Assembly (NCBI GenBank): GCA_017303835.1
Contig: JAFLBI010000001.1
Coordinates: 2,480,001-2,544,000, forward strand
From: Chitinophagales bacterium
GTDB taxonomy: Bacteria; Bacteroidota; Bacteroidia; Chitinophagales; Chitinophagaceae
Direction of reading: 5' to 3'
Length of the DNA: 64,000 nt
Every line of letters starts with the position of its first letter. Position 1 is the stretch's first letter. A model generated the notes under the pieces. That model did not search any database and had not been told where the DNA came from. It was given only the letters and a program-made list of their open reading frames with translations. This document shows, piece after piece, positions 41,821-51,369 of the stretch. A program made the position numbers and the translations under genes.

Positions 41821-43215
41821 CTAAGCGTCATTTTTTCTGATAATGATTTTATTAATATAGCGCTCGTTAATGTGGTAAGTAAAAAAGCGTTTATCAAAGT
41901 CGGATCGCTTTCTTGCAATTAGCTCATCCCTGGTATTTGTAAAATCATTGAATTTTTTGTTGATCAGCTTTAATGCGTCAGCTCTTAAATTGTTTTGAAT
42001 TTTATAGGGTCGTTTGTCAATACCAAGTAGTTTATTGATTTCATCAATAGAAGTGTTTTCGCCTGACTTACTATTCAGCCAGATCTTTTCAACAACAACA
42101 ATTTCTACTTCATCAAGTAAGTCTGTAAATTGTTTGTGTTGGTTAGTTTGTGTCTGGTCAATGGTATTTGATGTTTTAGTCTTTTTTCTATAATGGTTGA
42201 ATAGTAAAATAGTACCTATTAGTAATAGCAGTGCGTTTAATGCAATAGAGAATATGTTAATTAATTTATTTTGTTCCGGTTTATTGTTTGAAGTATCCGT
42301 TTTGTAGAAACTTGCTATTTTTTCGGAGCGATACGCTTTGGTATCTATCTGTTGGAATTGTGTATCTGATAAATTGCCAATAAGAATACTTGTACCCTTC
42401 GATTTTGTTACCCAGGCATTTTTTTGACCAGTTATTGAATACAGTTTATTTAAAAAGTCATCTGCCAGATGATAGTATTGGTTCTGTGTAAAATCAAGTT
42501 CAATGGTGTGGGTGTTGAGTCTTGTATGTATGATTAATGAATAGTCTGTGTTTGCAATTGCACGTATATCTGATATTTCATTTATTAAGTCAGATGAAAT
42601 AGCATATGTAAGCTCATTCCATTTCTTTGATGCAATATCAAAAATAGCTATAGACACCCCCTTGCTCTTGACTGATGATTGTAGCAAGTATTCGTCAGGA
42701 TAGTTGCTGAAAAGAACAAACACCCTACCTTGCTCAGGGATAAAATGGAAATAAGCATTGATGCCTAAGGCAGCAGGAATATGCTTATTACTTAGTACTG
42801 CAGTCCAATCTTTAGTATCCCAATCAAACCGCCTAACAGCACCAGTAACTCGCCAAAATCCATACCCACCTATACTATAGAGTGTATCATTGAAAACAAA
42901 CTCAAAGGCGCCAAATCTATCTCCACCATATTTTGTTGCGTCAATTCTTGATATTATGCCCGTACTATCAATCATTAAAATTCGGCCTGTACCTTTTTCT
43001 GTTAGTAACAGCCGATTTTTTACAACATGTATCTTGTTTAATTGAAAATCATTCGGCAAACTCAACTGCGCTGATAAAGATGATAAAGCTTGTGCTGAGT
43101 AGTTGGTGACGCTTAGCAAGCGTAGATTTTCACTAAGTAAATTTTGTGTGGTTGATTGTTGGCTTAAAGTGTGGAACCAAGTAAAAGAGAGGAATAGCAA
43201 GCAATAGAATCTCAT
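41821..43215 (-). CDS. Transmembrane sensor-like protein, periplasmic propeller and cytoplasmic helical domain
   Basis: A 464-residue protein. A signal peptide (1-19) is followed by about 290 residues with repeated four-strand phrases such as LLLTEKGTGRILMIDSTG, DTLYSIGGYGFWRV and GRVFVLFSNYPDEYLL, which look like a Kelch or periplasmic propeller. One membrane helix lies at about 316-338 (IFSIALNALLLLIGTILLF). The cytoplasmic 125 residues hold a helical, charged domain (SIDEINKLLGIDKRPYKIQ; KRSDFDKRFFTYHI) that resembles a winged helix or a novel output domain. Probably a one-component signal transducer (inference). Confidence 0.6.
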   Translation of the reverse strand: MRFYCLLFLSFTWFHTLSQQSTTQNLLSENLRLLSVTNYSAQALSSLSAQLSLPNDFQLNKIHVVKNRLLLTEKGTGRILMIDSTGIISRIDATKYGGDRFGAFEFVFNDTLYSIGGYGFWRVTGAVRRFDWDTKDWTAVLSNKHIPAALGINAYFHFIPEQGRVFVLFSNYPDEYLLQSSVKSKGVSIAIFDIASKKWNELTYAISSDLINEISDIRAIANTDYSLIIHTRLNTHTIELDFTQNQYYHLADDFLNKLYSITGQKNAWVTKSKGTSILIGNLSDTQFQQIDTKAYRSEKIASFYKTDTSNNKPEQNKLINIFSIALNALLLLIGTILLFNHYRKKTKTSNTIDQTQTNQHKQFTDLLDEVEIVVVEKIWLNSKSGENTSIDEINKLLGIDKRPYKIQNNLRADALKLINKKFNDFTNTRDELIARKRSDFDKRFFTYHINERYINKIIIRKNDA

Positions 43216-43443
43216 AGAGCGAAAGTAAATATTAATACGCTAGAAAGCTGTTTTATTGCATTTATAGTAAACATATTCATTATGTGTAATTAATTATAAA
43301 ACATGTTCTAATTGAATGTTTTTAGCGAACATCTCAATAAACCTACATAAGCCAATTTTAAGTTGAACTCTTTGGATACTCAATTTATTGTATGGTAGGA
43401 AAAAGTACTAAATGCTTGAGATAATTATTAATAAATCTACACT

Positions 43444-44463
43444 ATGAAGCGGGTATTTATGATTGTTCATTGTTGCTTAGCAGTGATAATTTTTTCTTGT
43501 CAAAAAAAGGAAGCTAGTCCACAGCCATCACCGCCGCCAACTAATTCATCGGTAGTTTCTGTGAGTACTACACCGATAAGCGATACCGCATTGACGTACT
43601 GTACATCTGGTGCCACTGTTGCTATCAGTTCGGGTACAGCACAAATTAATAATAGAGGCTTGGTATGGAGCACAAGCAGAAACCCGGATATTTCTTTGAG
43701 TACTAAAACAGAGGAATCAAACAACTCTTTCACAAGAAGAATTGTAGGCTTACTGCCAAATACAACTTACTATATACGTGCATATGCCACCACTTCAGTT
43801 GGTGTAGTATATGGTAATGAGTTAACATGTACTACAAAAAATGCGCCCGTTACAAATGGACTTATAGCCTATTACCCATTCAATGGTAATGCAAAAAATT
43901 GGGTGGATACTGCCAATAATGGAGAAATTACAAATGCTACTTTAATTGCAGATCGAAGAAATAACGCAAACGCGGCATACAATTTTAATGGAACCAGCGC
44001 TTTTATTGACTTTGGAATTAATAACAACATAGGCCCCACTACTAAAACGCCTATTTCAATTAGCTTATGGCTAAGCGCAGGTGCTACTGGGAATGTGATC
44101 TCTAAATATCTTAATCTCGATGCAAGCAGATCCTACTTTTATTTTGGTAGAAGTAATAGCAATATTAGTTGGATTGGTAATGGAACAAATCCATACATCA
44201 GTTTATCAACAACCCCTGATACAGAGTGGACGCACTATGTTTTACTCGCAGAAGCTGGTGCCAATAATGCAAAAGTGTATAGAAATGGCAAGTTGATAGG
44301 TACTGGTACCCTTGCTATGAATGCTAGCATGTCGAACACATCATTAGTCATTGGTAAAGTATCGGGAGCTTTCCCCGGTTTTTTGAAAGGAAGTGTTGAT
44401 GATGTATCCATTTTTAACAGGATACTTACTGAATCTGAGATAACAGCATTGTACAATAATTAA
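43444..44463 (+). CDS. Lipoprotein with FN3-like and LamG-like domains
   Basis: A 339-residue lipoprotein (Cys19 in IIFSCQKK). After a Pro/Ser linker come a fibronectin-like segment with ITTRGLVWSTSRNPD-type text and LLPNTTYYIRAYATTSVGVVYG, then a LamG/concanavalin-like domain: GLIAYYPFNGNAKNWV, AAYNFNGTSAFIDFG, and a closing VDDVSIFNRILTESEITALYNN in part. Such proteins bind or present polysaccharide at the cell surface. The gene is followed by another lipoprotein gene 73 bases later. Confidence 0.8.
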   Translation: MKRVFMIVHCCLAVIIFSCQKKEASPQPSPPPTNSSVVSVSTTPISDTALTYCTSGATVAISSGTAQINNRGLVWSTSRNPDISLSTKTEESNNSFTRRIVGLLPNTTYYIRAYATTSVGVVYGNELTCTTKNAPVTNGLIAYYPFNGNAKNWVDTANNGEITNATLIADRRNNANAAYNFNGTSAFIDFGINNNIGPTTKTPISISLWLSAGATGNVISKYLNLDASRSYFYFGRSNSNISWIGNGTNPYISLSTTPDTEWTHYVLLAEAGANNAKVYRNGKLIGTGTLAMNASMSNTSLVIGKVSGAFPGFLKGSVDDVSIFNRILTESEITALYNN

Positions 44464-44536
44464 GCAACAACATAAAACGGTATACCCTTTAGTATTCAGA
44501 ATACTTATATAATCCTCATTTTAAAACCCCAATAAT

Positions 44537-45574
44537 ATGTTTCAAAGACTATTAACTATTGCAAGTGTTTTGTTAGTACTTCAATCCTGTAAAAAAGATG
44601 ATGCGGCTGCCAAAGAGCCTCCCGTAGTGTATGTTGTTGGTAGCGAAGAAATAGCTACACCTTCAACTTATTCAATTGCTAAGCTTTGGAAAAATGGACA
44701 AGCTACCAATCTTACAACTTCAAATAATTATGCGGAAGCATACGCTGTATTTGTAAGTGGCTCAGATGTTTATGTAGCTGGCTATGAAACGCAAGGCGTA
44801 AATAATGTTGCCAAACTATGGAAGAATGGTGTTGCTACAAGCATTACCAATGGCACGCGAGACGCCCAATTGGGGTCTGTATTTGTAAGTGGCTCAGATG
44901 TGTATGTTTCTGGTTATGAGTCAAATGGAAATTACGATGCAGCTAAGATTTGGAAAAATGGCGTTGCTACTACTTTAGCTGGAGGTGTTAGTACAGATGC
45001 TTACTCTGCCGGCGTAGTTGTTTCTGGAGCTGATGTCTATGCATTAATTCAAGAGTATGGTGCTATCAATGGGGTAATTAAGGTTTGGAAGAATGGAACA
45101 GCAACAACTATATCGTCTGCGAATGTTGATGCCTATGCAAATTCTATAGCTGTTTCAGGTAGCGATGTTTATGTTGCCGGTAGTGAGCAAGTTGGAAATA
45201 CATATAAGCCTTTCATGTGGAAAAATGGACAGCGTATAGCTATTAATACCACTAGTGGCGTTACCTATTCGGAGGCGGGATTTATTACTGTTGCTAACAA
45301 TGATGTTTATATAATCTTATATGAATCTGACAGTAATAGTAATGAGTATTATCGAATTGTAAAGAACGGAACTGTGATTGCAACTTTAAATGGAGCAGCA
45401 AATACTTCAATTGAAGCCAATTCATTATTCGTTTCTGGTAATGACATATATGTTTCCGGAGCTGAAAACGTAAATGGCAAATGGTCTCCTGTCTACTGGA
45501 AAAACAATACAATCGTTCGCTTAACAGCATCCTCCGCAAGTAATGGACACGCCTATTCAATATTTGTAAAATAG
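44537..45574 (+). CDS. Lipoprotein of KLWKNG-type beta-propeller repeats
   Basis: A 345-residue lipoprotein with the lipobox VLQSC (Cys18). The mature part is made of six or seven repeats of about 48 residues, each with phrases such as AKLWKNGVAT and SGSDVYVAGYE. This regular repeat suggests a six- or seven-bladed propeller, likely a surface binding protein. I know no experimentally studied member. Confidence 0.75.
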   Translation: MFQRLLTIASVLLVLQSCKKDDAAAKEPPVVYVVGSEEIATPSTYSIAKLWKNGQATNLTTSNNYAEAYAVFVSGSDVYVAGYETQGVNNVAKLWKNGVATSITNGTRDAQLGSVFVSGSDVYVSGYESNGNYDAAKIWKNGVATTLAGGVSTDAYSAGVVVSGADVYALIQEYGAINGVIKVWKNGTATTISSANVDAYANSIAVSGSDVYVAGSEQVGNTYKPFMWKNGQRIAINTTSGVTYSEAGFITVANNDVYIILYESDSNSNEYYRIVKNGTVIATLNGAANTSIEANSLFVSGNDIYVSGAENVNGKWSPVYWKNNTIVRLTASSASNGHAYSIFVK

Positions 45575-45788
45575 CCTAAAAGAATAGATACATAAATATT
45601 ATTGTAAGTATCTAATAAAACGGAATTCTACTTCAAAAAGAATTACTTAAGCATAAATATTAGTTTTCCGGAAGAACAATTAAGCCGCGGTATTTCACTG
45701 CGGCTTTTTAGTATGTTGATGAAACAGTTGTTGTGAAGAATTATAAAGTTGCGATACCATGGTTTGTGCGTATACAAATTTGCTGTAG

Positions 45789-46730
45789 TTATTTACTTGT
45801 GTATCTGTTTAGCATACTTGACATCACGCCCACATGTGGCAATGTTAGAATTGATATACTGATGAATAAGATGGATAAAATGTTATGGGGCTGATTAGAT
45901 TGTAGCAAAGTAAATAAGACAAATACAATTCCAAACCAAGTAAGTAGAATAAATGGAGCACCATTTTTGATGATATTCCATAATTGTTTTTTTTGCCCAT
46001 ATTCATTCGTAAGGAAATAGGTGATATCGTTAATTGTGTTTATGGCATGCCAACAACTAAAGTACAATGCAAATCCAAGCGGCAAGGGTAATAAACTGAT
46101 TGTTAGAATGATAATGAGGTAGGTTGCGAGATAATAAATCGTGTTTATCTTGTTACTGCTGTAAAAAACAAGTGCTATTAAACAATTGACCGCGCAAAGA
46201 CTATAGGTATAAGGTTTAACTTGATAGAAAACTGCACTAGAGCTATCATAATTGATGATGTTATCTATAATGGGGATAGTAGTTTCAGGATTAGATGTAA
46301 TTAACACTAACAAAATACTTCCACCGTGAATTAATTTATGCAGCTCTTTAAAAATTTTTCTTTCAGTTGAATAATAAACCAAGTCTGATTCCCCAAAATG
46401 ATATGCTGATAGAAGTAGAAAGACCATTAAGGATGCTATAGGGAAAAGATACCATCCTATGGCATAAGCAATCATACTTATTAGATAGTTAGAGTAGAAC
46501 CTGGGTATTGAAAAGATTTTGTGATCTTTTTTAGCTTGATGTTTGGCAACTAAATAGTCAAATGCGCCATGTGGCAGACCCGTGAGCATCATTGTAATGC
46601 CAAAAAAGATCCACTGCCAATTTTCTGGAATTGAGTAAAGGTATTTATGTACGATTAGCGTGAAGAGTGAAATGCTGATGATAATCAAACTTTGAAGATG
46701 CCTCTTCGATATGATTGTGCCATTCATCAT
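45789..46730 (-). CDS. blh: Brp/Blh-family beta-carotene 15,15'-dioxygenase
   Basis: A 313-residue membrane oxygenase that cleaves beta-carotene into two retinal molecules. Its iron-binding histidines are visible in LPHGAFDYL (His54), AYHFGESDL (His111), CWHA (His228) and LPHVG (His299). Seven or more membrane segments. Its start codon overlaps the crtY stop codon by one base, and the rhodopsin gene lies just upstream, so the module makes its own chromophore. Confidence 0.92.
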   Translation of the reverse strand: MMNGTIISKRHLQSLIIISISLFTLIVHKYLYSIPENWQWIFFGITMMLTGLPHGAFDYLVAKHQAKKDHKIFSIPRFYSNYLISMIAYAIGWYLFPIASLMVFLLLSAYHFGESDLVYYSTERKIFKELHKLIHGGSILLVLITSNPETTIPIIDNIINYDSSSAVFYQVKPYTYSLCAVNCLIALVFYSSNKINTIYYLATYLIIILTISLLPLPLGFALYFSCWHAINTINDITYFLTNEYGQKKQLWNIIKNGAPFILLTWFGIVFVLFTLLQSNQPHNILSILFISISILTLPHVGVMSSMLNRYTSK

Positions 46731-47869
46731 TAGATAATTGAAGGTATTAGTTTGATGAAATCGGACTTGGGTAGTTGCAAGAAAAGTGCTATTTCGTCTT
46801 GTATGGTACTATCTTCATCTAAAAACTTCAATATTTTATTCATTGGTACTTTTCTAAATAAACATTGTAAAATCTCGCTTGCTTTTCTCGGATTTAGTTC
46901 AATTAATTTTAGTAGTAGTTTGTCATAAAAGAAGAAGCGTTCTTTGTGATGCGTATAGTTGGCATTAGTGTAGTAAGCGTTGCTTAATAGTTTACTATGG
47001 CGATAGATTCTGTTAAATGCATATCCCGTAGAAGGTTTCATCATGCCTGCTGCAATTCCAATAGGGATGATATTGTTTGAGCAAGTTTTGGAAAATTGAT
47101 AATCGGTCATTGGTAATATGCCCGACTCTCTACTGGTTATTTGAAAGTTGGTTTTATAATGTGTTTTAATGTAATCAGCAAGAATAGCCTCGTCAGCCTC
47201 TTGTCTGATATTTAAGTTGCTCGTGAATCTGGTTATTTCGAAAAGTGCTTTTTTGGGCGTGAATGGCAATACATACATAAATGTTACTGCTTTGTCTTGA
47301 CTTCCAATAAAGTCCATTAGTACTGCAGTTTCCGTATCGAATACATTATTTTCGGTTTCAATAAACAGTCCATGAAATTGTTGATGTATATAGCTCTTGG
47401 AGTTCTGAGCAATATCTGTATTGTTATAAATACTGCTATATAGTTTTGTGCAAGTGAATCTTGATTTCTCAGTGAATACAGTTACGCCATTAGGCTCATG
47501 ATGGATATTCGTAACCCGATCTATGTGTAACTGTATAGATTGATGCTGCTCTATGAAGTTATAATGATAATCGAAAAAGGTTTGGCTGTTGATGTATGTA
47601 TAGGAATAAGGAGCTATTGATCTTGTTCTTTTACTGCCATTATTGCCAATGCTAAGTGCGTTCCATCTTTTACTGATTAGGCTATTGTAATCATAATGAT
47701 CAGATTGTATCCACGAGCACCAGGATTTTTTTTGATGCATTGAATTACCATCATCTATGATTAGTATGCGCTCTTTATTAAAAGAAGCATGATTGGCCAT
47801 TGCATAGGCTAGTTGCATGCCGGCACATCCTCCGCCTAATATGATAATATCGTAGTCGGGTTGTTTCAT
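46730..47869 (-). CDS. crtY: Lycopene beta-cyclase
   Basis: A 379-residue flavoprotein-like cyclase. The dinucleotide fold is DYDIIILGGGCAGMQLAYAM (residues 5-24). The catalytic region has DFIGSQD, FMYVLPFTPKKALFEITRF and GIAAGMMKPSTGYAF, all typical for CrtY. It turns lycopene into beta-carotene, the substrate of Blh. It is between the rhodopsin and blh genes on the minus strand. Genes for lycopene synthesis (crtE, crtB, crtI) are not in the window and must be elsewhere. Confidence 0.92.
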   Translation of the reverse strand: MKQPDYDIIILGGGCAGMQLAYAMANHASFNKERILIIDDGNSMHQKKSWCSWIQSDHYDYNSLISKRWNALSIGNNGSKRTRSIAPYSYTYINSQTFFDYHYNFIEQHQSIQLHIDRVTNIHHEPNGVTVFTEKSRFTCTKLYSSIYNNTDIAQNSKSYIHQQFHGLFIETENNVFDTETAVLMDFIGSQDKAVTFMYVLPFTPKKALFEITRFTSNLNIRQEADEAILADYIKTHYKTNFQITSRESGILPMTDYQFSKTCSNNIIPIGIAAGMMKPSTGYAFNRIYRHSKLLSNAYYTNANYTHHKERFFFYDKLLLKLIELNPRKASEILQCLFRKVPMNKILKFLDEDSTIQDEIALFLQLPKSDFIKLIPSII

Positions 47870-47928
47870 AAAAGCGGATTGCAGCTATAATGCTGCAATC
47901 CGTATCATTCGCTGTTATACTAAATGGG

Positions 47929-48672
47929 TTAGCTATTACTGTCTTTTCTGCTAAGCGAATAGATGACTAGACCAAAACCAATTTTATTTACTGCGTCACC
48001 AATGTTATAAATGATATCCATTGAAGCTTGTGCTGCCTTAGGATCTGCTACCAACTGAATACCAAACAGACCTCCGTTTGTGCCCAGTATATATCCCAAT
48101 GGATAGATTGCCCAACCAACGAGTACAAACCAGGCAAGTGTTTTGTTAGCTGCAGCTACCGCCGGGCTTGAAGCAGCAGCGAGTTTCGCCACATCGCCTA
48201 CCCAAACGAGGTACACAATATAGAAATAGGCTGCACCGCTTATAGCACCCCACAACCAGCTTTGTTTTTCCTGACCATAAATTGCTTCACCAACATAGCC
48301 AGTAATAAGCATAACCAGAGAAGCAAATATTAATTTCCAGAGTAATTGCTGTGTGGCACCAACTTTACGTGTGATCAAGTAGAATTCAACACACATAAGG
48401 GGTACTGTTAAAATCCAATCAACGTAACGGAAGAAAGTTGGAGATTGTCCAGTCTCTAAATTGTAACCACGCATGTAGTAATAGTGTACTGCAGCAATGA
48501 AGGTTATCAGACCCGAAACAAGCAATGAAGTACGCCACTTTTTATCTGTATTATTTAACTCAAAGAAAAAGAATACAGAAGCAGCCATCATAGCCATCGT
48601 ACCGATAAAGAATGTGAATGCGGTATAATTGTCGGATGCAATTGTACCCACGTTGAGAAGTAATTTCAGCAT
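47929..48672 (-). CDS. Proteorhodopsin, light-driven proton pump
   Basis: A 247-residue seven-helix retinal protein. The proton acceptor Asp85, Thr89 and donor Glu96 form the DTE motif of proton pumps within RYVDWILTVPLMCVEFYLI. His63 is the partner of the acceptor, and Lys230 in DAVNKIGFG binds retinal. Met93 lies at the tuning position (105 in the reference numbering), which in flavobacterial types goes with green absorption. It is followed by crtY and blh. The 5' region up to the divergent lipase gene is 406 bases long. Confidence 0.95.
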   Translation of the reverse strand: MLKLLLNVGTIASDNYTAFTFFIGTMAMMAASVFFFFELNNTDKKWRTSLLVSGLITFIAAVHYYYMRGYNLETGQSPTFFRYVDWILTVPLMCVEFYLITRKVGATQQLLWKLIFASLVMLITGYVGEAIYGQEKQSWLWGAISGAAYFYIVYLVWVGDVAKLAAASSPAVAAANKTLAWFVLVGWAIYPLGYILGTNGGLFGIQLVADPKAAQASMDIIYNIGDAVNKIGFGLVIYSLSRKDSNS

Positions 48673-49078
48673 AGCAATAGTTTTGGTGATTAAATATGTA
48701 CATGCGAAGACAAGCTGAGATTTAGATTGTTTGTTGAATGCTGAAAGCCAAGTCTGGAAAGTCTTCTGCTAAATAATCTTCTAACTCATTTTTGATCAAT
48801 AAATTATAAACGCATAAATTTCGTTTCGCTCTTTATAGTTGCTTATTTATTTATAAAGAATGAAGAATTATTGCACGTTTATTTTTTGTGTTAATGAATT
48901 GATGTAAAGTGCGAGTTAGAAAATAATTTGAAACTCAGATTTTCTTGATAATGGGTTTATTTGCTTTCGTGATTGACGGAATATTTATAGCATACGCCTA
49001 TTATTAATAGTTGGTTGTCTTTTTGCTGTTATAGCTTTAGCCAAATTGTTTAAGCATTTATTTTTAAAAACAATCAGC
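48673..49078. other. Divergent intergenic region between rhodopsin and lipase genes
   Basis: About 406 bases, A/T-rich. It must hold the promoters of two divergent genes, but I found no full TAnnTTTG match on either strand; TATTTTTTG at 48879-48887 (plus strand) has one extra T. A stop-free minus-strand frame (48722-48799) has only a TTG start. No hairpins of note. Confidence 0.4.
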
Positions 49079-50314
49079 ATGCTTCACAGATGCCTTCTGG
49101 TACTGCTATCACATTTTTTTCTTGTTACACTTTTAGCCCAATCTCCTAAGGTAGTTGTACCAGCTGGTGTAGAATACCAGTGGCTTAATACTTATGGTTT
49201 TGATAAATTAGGCAGTATTGTAAGTGCAGAGTTAGATACTTTCTTATATGGTTCTCCTATGCCAGCAAATGAGTTTAAGGGTAAGTTTGAAAAGCCTCAG
49301 TTTGCTGTTAAGCTCTATAAGGTTAAGTATTTAACGCGCGTACCAGAATGGGGGCAACAGCCTATAACTGTTACAGGGTTAATTGCAATTCCAGATAATG
49401 GGAAAGACTCAATGCCAATAATTTCTTATCAGCATGGAACTGTTTTTTCTAAAACAGCAGTGCCATCTTTCCCTGAAGAGTGTATGGAATATAAGTTGAT
49501 GGTTGCGCAATATGCTTCTAATGGTTATGTGGTTATTGGTGCCGACTATATTGGGTTGGGTGAGTCTGATTTACCAAATGGTTATCTGATAAAAGAAAGT
49601 ACGGAGCAGGCATGTGTGGATATGATATTGGCAGCTAAAGATGTGCTTAAGTCTATGAATATTAAGCCAGGATCATTATTTCTCCATGGTTGGTCACAAG
49701 GCGGATGGAATACAATGACATTGTTAAGAAAACTCGAGGAAATTCATATGCCTGTCACAGCCGCTACAACTGCTGCAGCTCCAGTAGATGTAGCAGTTAC
49801 AATTAATAGGTGGATGAATAATTATCAACCGGGTGATGCTATTTGGTTAACAGCTTGTGCTTCTAATTTGATTTTTGCCTTCGAACGATACTATAAAATG
49901 CCAGGCTTATCAAAAAATGTGATTCGTCCTGAGTATTATACGGCAGCAGAAAATTTCGCTGATTTTAAAATTGATTGGCCTACTTTTTCTAAACAAGTGC
50001 CGTCAACAATTCAGGCATATTTTAATCCAGCGTTTATGCAATCAGGCAATATTGCAACATCTGGTTTTTGGAAGATATTAGAAGCATCTCAAGCTTATCG
50101 TTGGCGCTGTCAAACCCCACTTAGAAACTATTATGGAGAACAAGATGAAGTAATTCCTGTATTTATCGCTACGCTCCCACAAGGCTTTCACACTTTAATG
50201 GGTGGGGCTAATACAAAGTCTATATCGGCCGGTGCTAAGGCTGATCATCGAGCAACCCATGTGTTTTCTGTTATTGATGGGAAAAAATGGTTTGATAGTT
50301 ACCTAAAACGTTAG
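49079..50314 (+). CDS. Exported lipase/esterase-like alpha/beta hydrolase
   Basis: A 411-residue exported hydrolase, started at the ATG at 49079. The oxyanion strand YQHGTVFSK and the nucleophile elbow GWSQGGWN (about residue 205) fit the secretory lipase type; the Asp and His of the triad may be in EQDEVIP (about 358) and KADHRATHV (about 395). Probably a wide-range esterase. The next gene starts 13 bases downstream. Confidence 0.82.
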   Translation: MLHRCLLVLLSHFFLVTLLAQSPKVVVPAGVEYQWLNTYGFDKLGSIVSAELDTFLYGSPMPANEFKGKFEKPQFAVKLYKVKYLTRVPEWGQQPITVTGLIAIPDNGKDSMPIISYQHGTVFSKTAVPSFPEECMEYKLMVAQYASNGYVVIGADYIGLGESDLPNGYLIKESTEQACVDMILAAKDVLKSMNIKPGSLFLHGWSQGGWNTMTLLRKLEEIHMPVTAATTAAAPVDVAVTINRWMNNYQPGDAIWLTACASNLIFAFERYYKMPGLSKNVIRPEYYTAAENFADFKIDWPTFSKQVPSTIQAYFNPAFMQSGNIATSGFWKILEASQAYRWRCQTPLRNYYGEQDEVIPVFIATLPQGFHTLMGGANTKSISAGAKADHRATHVFSVIDGKKWFDSYLKR

Positions 50315-50327
50315 TTGAATTTAGTCT

Positions 50328-50762
50328 ATGTTATATCAGAAACCAATTCACTTCTTGAAGTCCGTAGCTAAGTATGTTTTGTTTGCGGTTTTGTGTATGA
50401 TTGTCTTAAGTATGGTTTTGGGAACCCTACATCTGATCGTCATGTTTGTTCAAAAATTACTCTCTCCAGATCCATATTATTTAGTAATTAGTATTGAAGA
50501 TTTATATGTACTATTTACAATAATGTTGATCATTTTCGTTGGGTATGAATTATTCAAATCATTACTACTTGTTATTCATCATGATTCAATACCTGTTAGA
50601 TCAATATTAAAAATTACAGCTATTGCAATTTGTAATGAGATTATCACGCTTGAAATGCATAAGGTGAGTTTTCAGCAAATGGCTGGTATTGCCTTATTAA
50701 TAGTAAGTACTGGTGCGGCCTTCTACATGTTTAATAAGGATAATTTGCATCAGGATGAATAG
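50328..50762 (+). CDS. PsiE-like phosphate-starvation membrane protein
   Basis: A 144-residue protein with four hydrophobic segments, resembling PsiE: ISIEDLYVLFTIMLIIFVGYELFKSL in the middle and NEIITLEMHKVS toward the end. The function of the family is unclear. It is 13 bases after the hydrolase gene, and its 3' end overlaps the next start, suggesting a small operon. Confidence 0.75.
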   Translation: MLYQKPIHFLKSVAKYVLFAVLCMIVLSMVLGTLHLIVMFVQKLLSPDPYYLVISIEDLYVLFTIMLIIFVGYELFKSLLLVIHHDSIPVRSILKITAIAICNEIITLEMHKVSFQQMAGIALLIVSTGAAFYMFNKDNLHQDE

Positions 50763-51312
50763 TGGCGTGTATAAAATGCAATATTTAATCAGTACTGTTT
50801 GTATCTATATACTTGTTTTAACTTCTTATATGCTTTCGGCTCAAACAGAACAAATCTATTTGCACAACGGCACTTGCATGAATGTAAAGGTAATTCGTTC
50901 TGATGCTTATACATATACTGTTCGATTAATCAATAAGGGTAGCGTTGAGGCTCAACTAAGTAAGTATGCCATTCACACAATCAGGTATGATAATGGTATA
51001 GTGGATACCATTAGTAAAAAAGTGGAAATTATATCTGAGGAGGATTGGCAGAAAGTGATTATGGTAGAAGATAAATCAGCCTTATCAGGATTTACGAAAG
51101 CTGGCGATGTTTTTGGACATACTGCATTCTTGAATCTTCATACTCCAACAAGTGCTAATAATAAGGCAGTTGAAAAATTAAAAAGGGCAGCGGCTAGAAT
51201 GGCTGCACCCTTTGTCTTATTGGTATTTGATCGGGAAAGTACTTTGTTGCCGGTTTTAAGAGGGCTTGGTGGATTTCAATGTCAGAAAAGTGGCGTTGCA
51301 TACCGGTATTAA
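50755..51312 (+). CDS. Exported protein of unknown function
   Basis: A 185-residue protein if started at the ATG at 50755, which overlaps the PsiE-like stop codon by eight bases; an ATG at 50776 gives a cleaner signal peptide ending MLSAQ. The first half holds a small domain with IYLHNGTCMNVKVI and 'LSKYAIHTIRYDNG', as in exported Bacteroidota proteins of unknown role. No catalytic motif. Confidence 0.6.
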   Translation: MNSGVYKMQYLISTVCIYILVLTSYMLSAQTEQIYLHNGTCMNVKVIRSDAYTYTVRLINKGSVEAQLSKYAIHTIRYDNGIVDTISKKVEIISEEDWQKVIMVEDKSALSGFTKAGDVFGHTAFLNLHTPTSANNKAVEKLKRAAARMAAPFVLLVFDRESTLLPVLRGLGGFQCQKSGVAYRY

Positions 51313-51369
51313 AATGATTGTATAATCCTGCATGTAAAATGACTTTATTGTAAACTATTAATCCTAAAT

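Noticed and set aside
48722-48799. 25-codon minus-strand frame upstream of the rhodopsin gene (ends DLAFSIQQTI)
   Set aside because: It has only a TTG start, no ribosome-binding site, and a stop shortly upstream. It reads like real protein text but could be a relic; not enough support to call a gene.
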